From the NCBI RefSeq assembly GCF_042659465.1, contig NZ_JBHSSW010000012.1, positions 186,001-250,000 of the forward strand: a DNA stretch of 64,000 nt, read 5' to 3'. A program made the position numbers and the translations under genes. The notes beneath the pieces are model-generated. The model worked only from the letters and a program-made list of their open reading frames with translations. It was not told the origin of the DNA and ran no database searches. Every line of letters begins with the position of its first letter. The first letter of the stretch is position 1. Below, one piece after another: positions 53,326-62,448 of the stretch. The stretch is from Ponticaulis profundi (GTDB taxonomy: Bacteria > Pseudomonadota > Alphaproteobacteria > Caulobacterales > Hyphomonadaceae).

Positions 53326-53898
53326 ATGGTTGCTGGTTTTCTGTCCCTTGTGAAATCGATTGCCGCAGACACGCGCGGTGTGTCGGCGCTGGAGTTCGCG
53401 CTGATTTCGCCTTTCGTGATTGGCATTGCGCTGTTCGCGATTTCTTCTTCATTCCAGATTCTGGATCGCCAGAAGCTCGATTCAGCGGTCACGTCGACGG
53501 CGTATTATCTGGAAGACCGAGTGCTGTCTGGTGACTGGGAATCCTTTCAGCCCGTTTCCACGACTGCTGGTAAATCGGAGTCGCAGGTGATTTCCACCGC
53601 GCGCCTTGTGCTGTCCGACGCTTTCAAGTCGAGTTCGCTTCTGACCATTCGCGAACTGAAAGTGAGCTGTGGATGCCCGCAGACATCAAGCGTCAGCTCC
53701 ACCACATTTGATGAAACCAAACCCTTTTTCACCCGCTATGACGTCGAGTCGGCCGGTGAGCGTGAAATCTGTTCTGCAAAATGTGCGGACAGTACAGAGG
53801 CTCGCATCCTCGCAGAGATCGAAGTCTATCTGACAGGCAAGGACCTGTTCGGAGAAGCTTATGTGCTCGAGAAGAAACTTGTGACGAGGTTGCGATGA
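53326..53898 (+). CDS. TadE-type pseudopilin-like protein
   Basis: A 190-residue protein with a TadE signature: RGVSALEFALISPFVIG near residues 18-34, followed by one membrane helix. The mature part contains four cysteines (CGCP, CSAKC). The start is the ATG at 53326 with AAGG upstream, 13 bp past the TadG-like gene. The stop overlaps the next TadE-like gene by 4 bp. Confidence 0.83.
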   Translation: MVAGFLSLVKSIAADTRGVSALEFALISPFVIGIALFAISSSFQILDRQKLDSAVTSTAYYLEDRVLSGDWESFQPVSTTAGKSESQVISTARLVLSDAFKSSSLLTIRELKVSCGCPQTSSVSSTTFDETKPFFTRYDVESAGEREICSAKCADSTEARILAEIEVYLTGKDLFGEAYVLEKKLVTRLR

Positions 53899-54320
53899 CG
53901 CGGACGGCGAACGTGTTCTCAGGAAATCTGATGCGCCTAATGAAGGACCGCAGCGGCGTGTCGGCTGTGGGCTTTGCGATGATTTTTCCGGTGCTGGTGG
54001 CCACGGTGCTGGGGCTGTTTCATATCGGTGTCGCGTTCTTCGGGCTTCAGCAGGCGCAGGCGACAACCGATCTGATCGCGCGGACCGCCTTCACCATGAA
54101 TGATCCAAGTGCGGAAGAGATCAAGGCGCTGATCGCCGAGCAGCTTGGAACGACGGTCGGCGGCAGCTTTACGCCGAATGTGGTTTTGCTGGAGAAATAC
54201 GGTGCGACCTACGCCGATGTGCAAATCCAGTACTCCTACACACCCGTCATCCCGCTGGTGCCGGAAGTGACCTTTCAGTCTACCGCAAGTACGGAAGTCC
54301 TGATCCGCAATCTCGATTGA
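53895..54320 (+). CDS. TadE-type pseudopilin-like protein
   Basis: A 141-residue protein with the RSGVSAVGFAMIFPVLVATVLGLF segment (shortened) giving the TadE N-terminal motif and helix at about 19-42, then a short exoprotein. It starts with ATG overlapping the TGA of the previous gene, so the trio is translated as one operon. It differs from the previous protein by having no cysteines and a shorter mature part. Confidence 0.82.
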   Translation: MTRTANVFSGNLMRLMKDRSGVSAVGFAMIFPVLVATVLGLFHIGVAFFGLQQAQATTDLIARTAFTMNDPSAEEIKALIAEQLGTTVGGSFTPNVVLLEKYGATYADVQIQYSYTPVIPLVPEVTFQSTASTEVLIRNLD

Positions 54321-54410
54321 TCGGCGGCCTGTGAGCGAGTCTTTTTTGCAACAGTCCGGTGTTTGGCGCGTTGATCCTGTAACCAGGCAGTAATCTGCAA
54401 GGAGGATGAG

Positions 54411-54557
54411 ATGAGCACTGTGAAAGAAAACGAAGAAAAAGAGAAAAAAGATCCAGTCGCCGATCCTGAGAATGTTGAACGTGATGAAGAGTGGACGGAA
54501 GTCGACGAAGAGCTGGATGAAACCTTTCCAGCCAGTGACCCACCGGCCAACTATTAA
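54411..54557 (+). CDS. 48-residue acidic protein
   Basis: A very short frame with an unusually good ribosome-binding site (AAGGAGGATGAG directly before ATG). Composition: about half Glu/Asp/Lys, ending in LDETFPASDPPANY. This C-terminal LDETFPASDPP motif recurs in many small proteobacterial proteins. Function unknown. It is separated from the next small gene by 21 bp, likely one transcript. Confidence 0.7.
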   Translation: MSTVKENEEKEKKDPVADPENVERDEEWTEVDEELDETFPASDPPANY

Positions 54558-54578
54558 GGCACGCACATGGAGGACGAC

Positions 54579-54776
54579 ATGGAACGCGATACAATGACGA
54601 AGTTCGGTCTGCCTCGCACGACACCCGAGGAGTTCGAGCAAACCCTCGCTGCGGAGCTCAACCGGTCCAGGAAAGAGTTTCCGCCGAGAAAGACACTCGA
54701 CGAAGACCCGAATGTTTCCACATCCAGCGAAGCTGTCCGGGTATTTCCGGGGCGACGCGAACCAAAATTCAAATGA
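54579..54776 (+). CDS. 65-residue charged protein
   Basis: A small hydrophilic protein with TPEEFEQTLAAELNRSRKEF and FPPRKTLDEDPNVST segments and many Arg/Glu. The ATG at 54579 is preceded by GGAGG; an ATG 12 bp earlier overlaps it. Follows the 48-residue gene closely and ends just before a terminator. Function unknown. Confidence 0.65.
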   Translation: MERDTMTKFGLPRTTPEEFEQTLAAELNRSRKEFPPRKTLDEDPNVSTSSEAVRVFPGRREPKFK

Positions 54777-54779
54777 TAT

Positions 54780-54803
54780 AAAGGCTGCCGGAAGGCAGCC
54801 TTT
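54780..54803. terminator. Intrinsic terminator between the small charged gene and the DUF1428 gene
   Basis: A perfect 10-bp stem AAAGGCTGCC / GGCAGCCTTT with a 4-nt loop. The arms are A-rich and T-rich, so it may serve both convergent transcripts. Confidence 0.82.
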
Positions 54804-54817
54804 ATTGTGTTTGGCGG

Positions 54818-55531
54818 TCAGCGATCAACTATAACCTCAAACCCACCGAATATCATTCGCATACCGTCAAATGGCATTTCAGGTGGTGGACGCATTTCGG
54901 GATCTGCCATCATGCTGGCTTGCCCTTTCAATCGGGCTTCTTTTGAAGGCCATCCAACCCATGAGAACAGAACCGCTTCGTCTGGCTTTTTCTGTACGGC
55001 GAGCGCCATGCTCGTGAGCTGACCATCGGGAAGATCATCCTGCCAGCACTCGAACATGGAGATCGCGCCATGGCGTTCGAAAAGGGGCCAGGCATCGGCG
55101 GCCATCTTACGGTAGGCCTCTTTATTCTTCACCGGGCACGGGACGAGGAAGCCATCGATGTAATCGGCGCCCGAAAAGTCACCGGCTTCAACAATCGTTT
55201 CAAAGCCGCCGAAGAACATGCGCGCGCCATCCATGCCTGGATCAAACCCTTCGCTGAACAGTGGATTTGCAAAACTCTTTTGCATTCCCTCGTCACGTGC
55301 CGCTTTGGATGGCCAGACAATCCATGTGAAAACGGGCGTTTCACCATCTTTCAGTTTTACAGCGGATTTCATATCGTTGACTTTACCATCGGGAATATCG
55401 TCTCCCCAGCTTTCGATGACGGAGAGTGCGCCGTTCTGGCGAAACACATCTGCCGCTTTTGCAGATAGTGTCTGGTATTGAGCTTTCTTTTCCGAGGCGA
55501 CGGGGGCCATCATGCCCTGAACGTAAACCAT
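54818..55531 (-). CDS. Tandem DUF1428 protein
   Basis: A 237-residue protein made of two DUF1428 copies (about 1-113 and 122-237), each with the family's YVxG, the SW/CWxDDxPDG motif, the F-x-W-x-x-x-PSK segment and a closing G-R/M-x-x-x-GGFE. The usual family member has one copy of about 115 residues, so this is a fusion or internal duplication. DUF1428 belongs to the YCII/dimeric alpha-beta barrel group with unknown function. It is the last gene of a TetR-PhnB-DUF1428 operon. Confidence 0.82.
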   Translation of the reverse strand: MVYVQGMMAPVASEKKAQYQTLSAKAADVFRQNGALSVIESWGDDIPDGKVNDMKSAVKLKDGETPVFTWIVWPSKAARDEGMQKSFANPLFSEGFDPGMDGARMFFGGFETIVEAGDFSGADYIDGFLVPCPVKNKEAYRKMAADAWPLFERHGAISMFECWQDDLPDGQLTSMALAVQKKPDEAVLFSWVGWPSKEARLKGQASMMADPEMRPPPEMPFDGMRMIFGGFEVIVDR

Positions 55532-55542
55532 GTCTTTTCCTC

Positions 55543-56025
55543 CTATGATTTTTCCGCTGCAGCTTCGATGGCTGCCAGGTCGAATTTTTTCATGGTCATC
55601 ATGGCCTGCATAATGCGCTCCCGCGTGGCATCATCACCCGACTTCATGAGCTCCATGTGACGGCGTGGAGTAATCTGCCAGGAAAAGCCCCAACGGTCCT
55701 TGCACCAGCCGCACCTGCTTTCTTCGCCACCATCGGCCGTAAGCGCCGCCCATAAACGGTCGATTTCCGCCTGATCTTCGCAAAGCACCATGAAAGATAC
55801 CGCCTCTGTCGGCTTAAAGCCTGGCCCGCCATTCAGGGCTGCGTAGGCACGGCCATCAAGGACGAATTCGACGACCAGAGGTTCACCTTTTTTAGCTGAC
55901 GGATTGTCTGTGGGAGCGTTCCAGTCTGTCAGGATTTCGCTGTTCGGTAGCAGGCTGGTGTAGAATTCTGCGGCTCGGAAGGCTTCCCCCTTTTCGAACC
56001 ACAGGAAGGTGGTGATCTTGTCCAT
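55543..56025 (-). CDS. PhnB-like VOC protein
   Basis: A 160-residue protein of the PhnB/3-demethylubiquinone-9-methyltransferase-like VOC group. DKITTFLWF and AAEFYTSLLPNS lie in the first 40 residues, and VEFVLDGRAYAALNGG and GWCKDRWGFSWQITP follow. The ATG at 56025 is chosen over an upstream start of the longer frame. It lies between TetR and the tandem DUF1428 gene, so it is probably under that TetR. Substrate unknown. Confidence 0.82.
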   Translation of the reverse strand: MDKITTFLWFEKGEAFRAAEFYTSLLPNSEILTDWNAPTDNPSAKKGEPLVVEFVLDGRAYAALNGGPGFKPTEAVSFMVLCEDQAEIDRLWAALTADGGEESRCGWCKDRWGFSWQITPRRHMELMKSGDDATRERIMQAMMTMKKFDLAAIEAAAEKS

Positions 56026-56075
56026 GAATTCTTCCTCCGATTTTTTGTATTGAGAATCCGTCGGCAGATATGTCC

Positions 56076-56696
56076 TCAATCTGGATCTTTGTTCTTGAAC
56101 AGACAGGTCATGTAGCGTTCCAGATGATCGAGACTGTCGAGCACGGGCTGCTTGTCATTCTGCGCTTTTGCCAGAATGAATCCGCCCTGAAGGACGGCCT
56201 GAGTGTGTTGGGCAAGGCTTGCTGCATTCAGCTGACCGCTCAGCCCGGCCTCTGCGATAGCCTTGTCAAAATCGGCTTCAAGCGTGTGCGCATGGCCGAA
56301 AATACTGTCCTTGCAAGCATCTCGAATGTCGGGCGCATCGCAATGGATTTCCTGAACCATTGTGCCAACAAGACATGTGAATTCAGAGACATCCCCCTGA
56401 ACGAGCTCTCTGCGAAAGCGAATGTAGGCGAGGACCCGATCCGCCGCTTTCGCAGGCTCATGATACGGTGCTGAAGCAAACAGTTCGCCAGTTGTGGTGC
56501 TCCAGTGATGGGCGGCGGCAACGCCCAGCTCATCCTTGGATTTGAAATGGTGAAAGAAAGCACCCTTGGTCACGCCTGCTGCTGCGCAGAGCTGATCCAC
56601 CGTCGTTGCGGCATATCCGTGTTGTCGGATCAGAGTGACAGCGGCTTGCAAAATAGCGTCCTTGGCGGGGGTGCGACGGGGTAACTTTGAACTCAT
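56076..56696 (-). CDS. TetR/AcrR family transcriptional regulator
   Basis: A 206-residue repressor. The helix-turn-helix (about 12-60) has AATTVDQLCAAAGVTKGAFFHHF. The C-terminal domain is a typical helical ligand domain. The ATG at 56696 is preferred to one 12 bp upstream. A 20-bp palindrome precedes the gene, and the PhnB-like and DUF1428 genes follow within 50 bp, which fits an autoregulated operon. Ligand unknown. Confidence 0.9.
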   Translation of the reverse strand: MSSKLPRRTPAKDAILQAAVTLIRQHGYAATTVDQLCAAAGVTKGAFFHHFKSKDELGVAAAHHWSTTTGELFASAPYHEPAKAADRVLAYIRFRRELVQGDVSEFTCLVGTMVQEIHCDAPDIRDACKDSIFGHAHTLEADFDKAIAEAGLSGQLNAASLAQHTQAVLQGGFILAKAQNDKQPVLDSLDHLERYMTCLFKNKDPD

Positions 56697-56705
56697 AATC
56701 AAAAA

Positions 56706-56725
56706 CATACCAACTAGTCGGTATG
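56706..56725. promoter_or_regulatory. TetR operator palindrome
   Basis: CATACC-A-ACTAGT-C-GGTATG: a 20-bp inverted repeat with perfect CATACC/GGTATG arms and a central ACTAGT palindrome. It lies 10 bp upstream of the TetR start, the classical position for autoregulation. Confidence 0.8.
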
Positions 56726-56903
56726 AGTCAACGGCAGGACTGTTAACGAAATGATGACAATGGCGTCATTTTCTGTATTTGCGACAATTGGCCTGCTGAC
56801 AAACGGCCAAAAGATCGCCATCTTCACAGTTGAGAATGGCTATCAAAGGCCGTATGCACTCCGAAACTTTTTCGGGCCAAAAAACGTAGAGTTGGAAACG
56901 TAG

Positions 56904-57836
56904 ATGACAAATGAGCGACAAGTATTGCCGCGATCTCTTGCCATCCCAAAGTCGTGGAAGAACTTCGACATGGGCAGCTGTTTTTCAGCGTTCATTTATC
57001 CTGCACTGGGTGTGATCGGCATGATCACAGCCATTGTGGCAGGGCTGTTGATGGAAAGTGTCCATCTTCACTGGTATTATGCGCCAATCGTGCTGGTCGT
57101 GATCGCTGCGACGGTCGTGATCTGCAATATTGGTATTGGTGGCCTGCACCGCGTCTGGCAGCACAAGGCGGGCAAGCTTCATGCGCCAGCTCAGATGCTG
57201 GTGATGATCAACTGCATCATTGCAATGCAGGGGTCCATCAAGGACTGGATCAACTATCACTCTCAGCATCACCGCTTTGCTGATAAGCCAGGCGACCCGC
57301 ACAATCCGTTTGAGAGCAAGGCCTGGGCCTGGGTTGGATGGATCCTGTTCCGTGACGAAATGGACCTCAAGCGTCCGATGCCGCTCTGGATCAAAAACAG
57401 CGCGATTATTCGCGTCTGCGACCGAAACTATAATCTGTTGTCCGTGCTGGTGCACTTCGTTCTGCCTGCAATCATTTATGCGATTGTCTGGGCTGCGGGC
57501 GGCGATCTGATCATCACGCTTCTGATCCACGCATCGGTTGTGATCGGCCGCGCCATTCAGTTCCATGCGACGGTTCTGGGCATCAATGTCTTCGGCCATT
57601 TGCAGATGCCAAAATGGTTTACCTACACGCTGGCGCTTCTGACCGGTGGTGAGGCGTTCCATGATCACCATCATGATGAGCCGATCTCTATTCTGCACCT
57701 GCCGCGCAAAGGCTTCTGGAACCGGATCTTCGACTATAACGGAACCGCGCTCCTGATTATGGAAAAGCTGAAACTGGCGCGCGATTTCAAGATCGCACCA
57801 CAGTTCGCCATGGTGCCTGTCAAAGCTCGTAAATAA
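56904..57836 (+). CDS. Membrane fatty acid (acyl-CoA/lipid) desaturase
   Basis: A 310-residue membrane di-iron desaturase. The three histidine boxes are HRVWQH (82-87), HSQHH (119-123) and HDHHH (253-257), the standard set for delta-9-type desaturases. Hydrophobic helices lie at about 27-50, 60-80 and 180-215. It introduces a double bond into fatty acyl chains for membrane fluidity. It stands alone, ahead of the convergent selO gene. Confidence 0.92.
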   Translation: MTNERQVLPRSLAIPKSWKNFDMGSCFSAFIYPALGVIGMITAIVAGLLMESVHLHWYYAPIVLVVIAATVVICNIGIGGLHRVWQHKAGKLHAPAQMLVMINCIIAMQGSIKDWINYHSQHHRFADKPGDPHNPFESKAWAWVGWILFRDEMDLKRPMPLWIKNSAIIRVCDRNYNLLSVLVHFVLPAIIYAIVWAAGGDLIITLLIHASVVIGRAIQFHATVLGINVFGHLQMPKWFTYTLALLTGGEAFHDHHHDEPISILHLPRKGFWNRIFDYNGTALLIMEKLKLARDFKIAPQFAMVPVKARK

Positions 57837-57861
57837 GCAAGCGCGTATCGCTTGAACACCG

Positions 57862-57890
57862 AAAAGCCCTGCTATTCCAGCAGGGCTTTT
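57862..57890. terminator. Bidirectional terminator of the desaturase and selO genes
   Basis: A perfect 12-bp stem AAAAGCCCTGCT / AGCAGGGCTTTT with a 5-nt loop followed by CTTTT. It overlaps the selO stop codon and lies 25 bp beyond the desaturase stop. Confidence 0.9.
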
Positions 57891-59269
57891 CTTTTGGCAG
57901 AAATGCCATCCAGCTTGGCCTGAAACAGGCTCCAGTCATCCTCATCTGCGATAGACGCCCACAAGTGTTCGATCTCGTCGATCAGGAGCGTTTCCGGTGT
58001 GCTGCGTTGAAAATATCCATGCTCGAGACGTTCGGGCGCGCTGGCCTGATATTGTGAGAGGCTTGTCCAGAGTTTCAGAAATTCCGGTGTGGTGTAGTGG
58101 CGCTTCGCAGGGCTCTTTTCAGCGCGCTCTTCGCTGATCGCACCGCCAAACCAGTCGAAGAAGAATTGCGCCCACGGGATTTGGCTTTCCGTCATCCAGT
58201 TGAAGAGATCCTGCAGGAAGGTGAGATCGGTCTCCAGTGCGGTCGGCTTGATGCCCAGCTGGAAGAAACAGGCATCGCGTAAGCCTGCCTGATAAGCGCT
58301 CTCATAGGCTTTCAGCGCTTCGGTCAGCACATCGGCATCGCTGACGAGGGTGAAGGTGCCGGCGAGCTGTTTCAGGTTCCAGAGCGCAGCCCCTGGCTGG
58401 CGACCAAAGGCATATCGCCCCCCCTGATCGAAATAGGCGGCGGTGAAATTCGGATCACTGGTCGGCAGAAAGCGGTAAGGACCGAAATCGAACGTCTCGC
58501 CCGTCACATTCATGTTGTCGGTATTCATCACGCCATGGACAAACCCTGCGGCCATCCAGCTCGACACCATGCGGGCAGTGACCGTCGCAATGCGTTCAAG
58601 CAGTTTCGGGGCCAGCCTGTCGGGATCATCCGGGGCAATATCGCTGTGATAATACGTCCGGACATGCTCAATCAGTCGGATCAGGTTTTCACGGTCTTCA
58701 AAAAAGGCCAGCCGCTGAAACGCGCCAAAGCGGATATGGCTGTGCGAAAGCCGCACGAGCACGCTGGAGCGGGCCGGGCTTGGTTCATCATTTCGATGTA
58801 GTTGCTCGCCGGTTTCGATCAGGCTGAAGCTTTTGGAGGTATAGACGCCGCTGGCTTCCAGCATTTCGGTAGCCAGGACCTCACGCACACCGCCTTTCAG
58901 GGTGAGCCGGCCATCGCCAAAGCGTGAATAAGGCGTCTGGCCTGATCCCTTTGTGCCGAGGTCGAGGAGGCGCCCCTGATCGTCTCGCAATTGCGCAAAG
59001 AGAAAACCGCGACCATCGCCCAGCTCTGGGTTGTACTGGCCGAATTGATGACCGTGATAGCGTATAGCCAGTGGTTCGGACAGATTTTCCGGTAATGGGA
59101 CGAAATCGGCGAAGTATTTCACCCATGAAACATCACTTAAATCATCCAGTTTAACGGTTTTTGCTGCCCGCTGATTGCGAAACCTCAATTTTTTTTCAGG
59201 AAATTGCGCAGGCTCTACCGCATCTGCGAAGGCGCTTCCCAATTCTGCGAATGGTGGATGATGTTTCAT
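57872..59269 (-). CDS. selO: Protein adenylyltransferase SelO
   Basis: A 465-residue pseudokinase-fold AMPylase (YdiU family). The diagnostic YHGHQFGQYNPELGDGRG, GSGQTPYSRFGDGR and HGVMNTDNMNVTG segments are all present, the last carrying the metal-binding Asn and the DFGP-like motif following it. SelO transfers AMP to protein side chains in response to redox stress. It is slightly shorter than the E. coli protein at the C-terminus and lacks an obvious final cysteine motif. Confidence 0.95.
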   Translation of the reverse strand: MKHHPPFAELGSAFADAVEPAQFPEKKLRFRNQRAAKTVKLDDLSDVSWVKYFADFVPLPENLSEPLAIRYHGHQFGQYNPELGDGRGFLFAQLRDDQGRLLDLGTKGSGQTPYSRFGDGRLTLKGGVREVLATEMLEASGVYTSKSFSLIETGEQLHRNDEPSPARSSVLVRLSHSHIRFGAFQRLAFFEDRENLIRLIEHVRTYYHSDIAPDDPDRLAPKLLERIATVTARMVSSWMAAGFVHGVMNTDNMNVTGETFDFGPYRFLPTSDPNFTAAYFDQGGRYAFGRQPGAALWNLKQLAGTFTLVSDADVLTEALKAYESAYQAGLRDACFFQLGIKPTALETDLTFLQDLFNWMTESQIPWAQFFFDWFGGAISEERAEKSPAKRHYTTPEFLKLWTSLSQYQASAPERLEHGYFQRSTPETLLIDEIEHLWASIADEDDWSLFQAKLDGISAKRKALLE

Positions 59270-59491
59270 GAAGTACTCGAATAATCTCGCACAAATAGTG
59301 TGAATACTAAAGTAGAGTGACGCGACGGAATGTAGAGGCGTGAAGTATAAAACGGCCGGGGTGGACGTAAGGGAAGGCTATGATGCAGTGCAATGTATTT
59401 TATCACTTTTCTGTCAAAATTCGCCGCCCTAAGCTTCTCCCTGACTCGGACAAAAATAAGCCGGGCATAACAATAAAATCGGGGAGAAACG

Positions 59492-62320
59492 ATGAGCAAA
59501 ACGAGCACATTCCTCTTAGGTGCGTCGTCTTTGGCTCTCTTGGCAAGCAGCCCTGCTGCTTTGGCCCAGGAGTCCGGAGACGAGCAACTTCGTCAATCAA
59601 CTGTGGTGGTCACAGGCTCCTTTATCAAGGGCACGCCTGAGGACGCAGCGCTTCCGGTTGATACATTGTCTGCAGAAGATCTGCGGCTGGAAGGTAACCC
59701 AACCCTCACGGAACTGATCCGCAATCTGGGCGTGTCGTCCGGTGTGGATGGACAGACCAACCAGTTCGCATCGAACGGCCTGGAAGGCACGTCCAATATC
59801 AATCTTCGGGGCCTTGGCCCGGCTCGGACGCTGGTTCTGATCAATGGCAGACGCCAGACCTATTCACCTTATGCCATTGGTGAGCAGGCGCAGCTGTTTA
59901 CGGATACAAACACCATCCCGTCAGCGGCCATTCAGCGGATCGAGGTTCTGAAAGACGGCGCGGCGGCCCTTTATGGTTCGGACGCGATTGCGGGCGTTGT
60001 GAACTTCATCACGCGTGACAATCTTGATGGCTTCGAAATTGGCGGCAGCTTCCAGACCTTTGAAGGGTCTGATGGTGAGTACGACATTTCCGCCGCTTAC
60101 GGCCTTCAGCGTGAAAACTGGGGCTGGGTCACATCCTTCGGCTATCAGAAGCGTTCTGAAGTCTCGCTTCTGGAGAAGGACTGGGCTGTTCCAACTTATG
60201 CTGAAAACCCGGTCGGCGGCTGGTCTTCCCTGTCGAACCCGGGATATTTTGTGCCGCTGGGTTTTGACGGCACGGGCGTTGGGCCGATTGGCGGCGCTAT
60301 CAGTGATTCAGGTTGTGAAGTGGTCGGTGGCACTGTCGATGGGACTTGCCAGTTCCAGTACACCAATTTCGACAATCTGATTGAAGAAGAAGAGCGCTAT
60401 CAGGTCTTCACTGAGTTCAATTATGATTTCAGCAATGGCTCACAGCTTCACCTTGAAGGCCTGTATGCCATGACGGATGTGCCAAGCTGGAAAACATCGC
60501 CGGCCTATCCACCGCAGGTGCTGACCAATCAGGTTGTGCCAGCCAGCCACCCGGGCTTCCAGCAATATATGGCTGACAATCCGGGCGCGTTCCCGGCCGG
60601 TACGCTTGCTGCGCTCTATATTGGCCGATCCTTTGGCTGGGGCGGCTTCCCTGGCACGGGATATGGTCCGCAGGAAGGATCGCGCGAGTATAAGAGTTAT
60701 CGTCTTGGTGGTGACTATACCGGTGAGTTTGAGAACAATGTCTCATACGATATCGGCCTGACATACTCGACGACCGAAGGTGAGCGCATCACCTATGATA
60801 CCTATATTGCCGGTCTCAGCGCCGCGCTGAATGGCTTTGGAATCTGTGCTGACCCGATCACGGGCGCTGTGCCGACAGGCGCGGTTCCGGGGCAGGGCGG
60901 CTGCGAATACTATAACCCATTCTCCAACGCGATCCCGGCGGGTGCCATCAATGGCAATCCGAATCCGACCTTTGATCCGGCCTTGGAAAACAGTGCGGAA
61001 CTCGCAGACTGGCTGACAGACCCAGTTGGTACGACCGTTACGACCAGCCTGCTGGTGTTTGACGCGGTCTTCTCTGGTCAGAGCTCGGTTCAGGCAGCTG
61101 GCGGTTCAATTGGCTGGGCGGCTGGTGCGCAGGTGCGCCGTGAAACCTTTGAAGTGGAGCCGAACGAGCTGACCGATCTGGATGTCAATCCAGGTCCGGG
61201 TGGCACAGGTCCGTTCTCCTTCCTTGCAGGAACGAATTCGGCTGATCGAGACCAGGAAATTTACGCGATCTTCGGTGAGCTGCAGATTCCGCTCTATGAC
61301 AATCTCGATATTCAGGTTGCGGCCCGTTACGAGGATTATGGCGGTGAAGTCGGTTCGACCTTTGACCCGAAAGTCGCAGCCAAATGGCAGGTGAACGACA
61401 TGTTCGCTCTGCGTGGTTCGGCACAGACATCCTTCCGTGGTCCGACGCTGAACCAGCTGGGCGGTGTTGCAACCACCCTGCAGTTTGTCGCGCCAACATC
61501 GGCCTTCAAGGCGGTTGATCAGTACGGCAACCCGGATCTCGATCCGGAAAGTGCGTTCAGCTACAATCTGGGTGCGATCTTCGAAAAAGACGGTTTCTTT
61601 GCATCGATTGACTATTTCAATTTCGACTTCTCTGATCCGATCATCGTGGAAGAGCAGTCCAATATCGTCGATGCAGCCATTGCCGCGCTCGCGGCGGGCG
61701 ATACGGATGCAGATATCCTGAACCGCATCACCTTCCAGGACCCGGCTGCACCCGCCGCTTCCGGCATTGCACGCATTGAGACCAATGTTGTGAACGGCCC
61801 TGACATCAAGACCTCAGGCGTTGATCTCCGGATCGAGAAAACCTGGGATCAGACGAATGGCGGTTCCTTCATGATCGGTGCGGAATCGACTTATGTCATC
61901 GAGTATGATGTCGATCCGTACTTCATCGAAGGCGTGCCAATCGGTGGCGGTGATTATGTCGGCCAGTTCAACCGGTCGAACTTCACCCGGTCCATGCCAC
62001 AGTGGAAAGCGAATATCTTCGCGAACTACGCTATCGGCATGCACAACTTCCGGGCCGTCATGCGCCATGTCGACAGCTATGACGACGAGCGCGGTGATCT
62101 GACCGGCGACGGAAATTCCGAAATCGACAGCATGAGCACGATGGACCTGTACTATAGTGCAGACCTGCCATGGGAGCTGGATCTCGGCCTGTCTGTCGTC
62201 AATGTGTTCGATGAAGAGCCGCCATTTGCGCAGTTCGACATCAACTATGATCCTTACACTCACAATCCATATGGCCGGACCTTCAAGGTCAGCCTGAAGA
62301 AGACCTTCTCCGGACTGTGA
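59492..62320 (+). CDS. TonB-dependent outer membrane receptor
   Basis: A 942-residue receptor. The signal peptide (about 1-25, ending ALAQ) is followed by a TonB box/plug region (about 38-165, with VVVTGSFIKG, the NLRGLGPARTLVLINGRR segment and RIEVLKDGAAALYGSDAIAGVVN) and a long barrel ending in FKVSLKKTFSGL. No STN domain. It is the Caulobacter/sphingomonad type; substrate unknown. A GGGGAGA ribosome-binding site precedes the ATG. Confidence 0.95.
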   Translation: MSKTSTFLLGASSLALLASSPAALAQESGDEQLRQSTVVVTGSFIKGTPEDAALPVDTLSAEDLRLEGNPTLTELIRNLGVSSGVDGQTNQFASNGLEGTSNINLRGLGPARTLVLINGRRQTYSPYAIGEQAQLFTDTNTIPSAAIQRIEVLKDGAAALYGSDAIAGVVNFITRDNLDGFEIGGSFQTFEGSDGEYDISAAYGLQRENWGWVTSFGYQKRSEVSLLEKDWAVPTYAENPVGGWSSLSNPGYFVPLGFDGTGVGPIGGAISDSGCEVVGGTVDGTCQFQYTNFDNLIEEEERYQVFTEFNYDFSNGSQLHLEGLYAMTDVPSWKTSPAYPPQVLTNQVVPASHPGFQQYMADNPGAFPAGTLAALYIGRSFGWGGFPGTGYGPQEGSREYKSYRLGGDYTGEFENNVSYDIGLTYSTTEGERITYDTYIAGLSAALNGFGICADPITGAVPTGAVPGQGGCEYYNPFSNAIPAGAINGNPNPTFDPALENSAELADWLTDPVGTTVTTSLLVFDAVFSGQSSVQAAGGSIGWAAGAQVRRETFEVEPNELTDLDVNPGPGGTGPFSFLAGTNSADRDQEIYAIFGELQIPLYDNLDIQVAARYEDYGGEVGSTFDPKVAAKWQVNDMFALRGSAQTSFRGPTLNQLGGVATTLQFVAPTSAFKAVDQYGNPDLDPESAFSYNLGAIFEKDGFFASIDYFNFDFSDPIIVEEQSNIVDAAIAALAAGDTDADILNRITFQDPAAPAASGIARIETNVVNGPDIKTSGVDLRIEKTWDQTNGGSFMIGAESTYVIEYDVDPYFIEGVPIGGGDYVGQFNRSNFTRSMPQWKANIFANYAIGMHNFRAVMRHVDSYDDERGDLTGDGNSEIDSMSTMDLYYSADLPWELDLGLSVVNVFDEEPPFAQFDINYDPYTHNPYGRTFKVSLKKTFSGL

Positions 62321-62358
62321 GGCAGAGTTCTCCCATAAAAAATGTCATGGATCTAACT

Positions 62359-62387
62359 GGCGGCCTTTCGGGGCCGCCTTTTCTTTT
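62359..62387 (+). terminator. Intrinsic terminator of the TonB receptor gene
   Basis: Stem GGCGGCC / GGCCGCC with a 6-nt loop, followed by TTTTCTTTT. It lies 39 bp beyond the receptor stop. Confidence 0.92.
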
Positions 62388-62448
62388 GCCTATCGCTAGG
62401 TCAGTGCTTTTATGAAGCGAAAAACAAGAATCTGAGAGGGAGATCATC

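Noticed and set aside
56860..56876. A short CCGAAA/TTTCGG inverted repeat before the desaturase gene
   Set aside because: Six-base arms with a 3-nt loop are weak, and no known regulator site matches.
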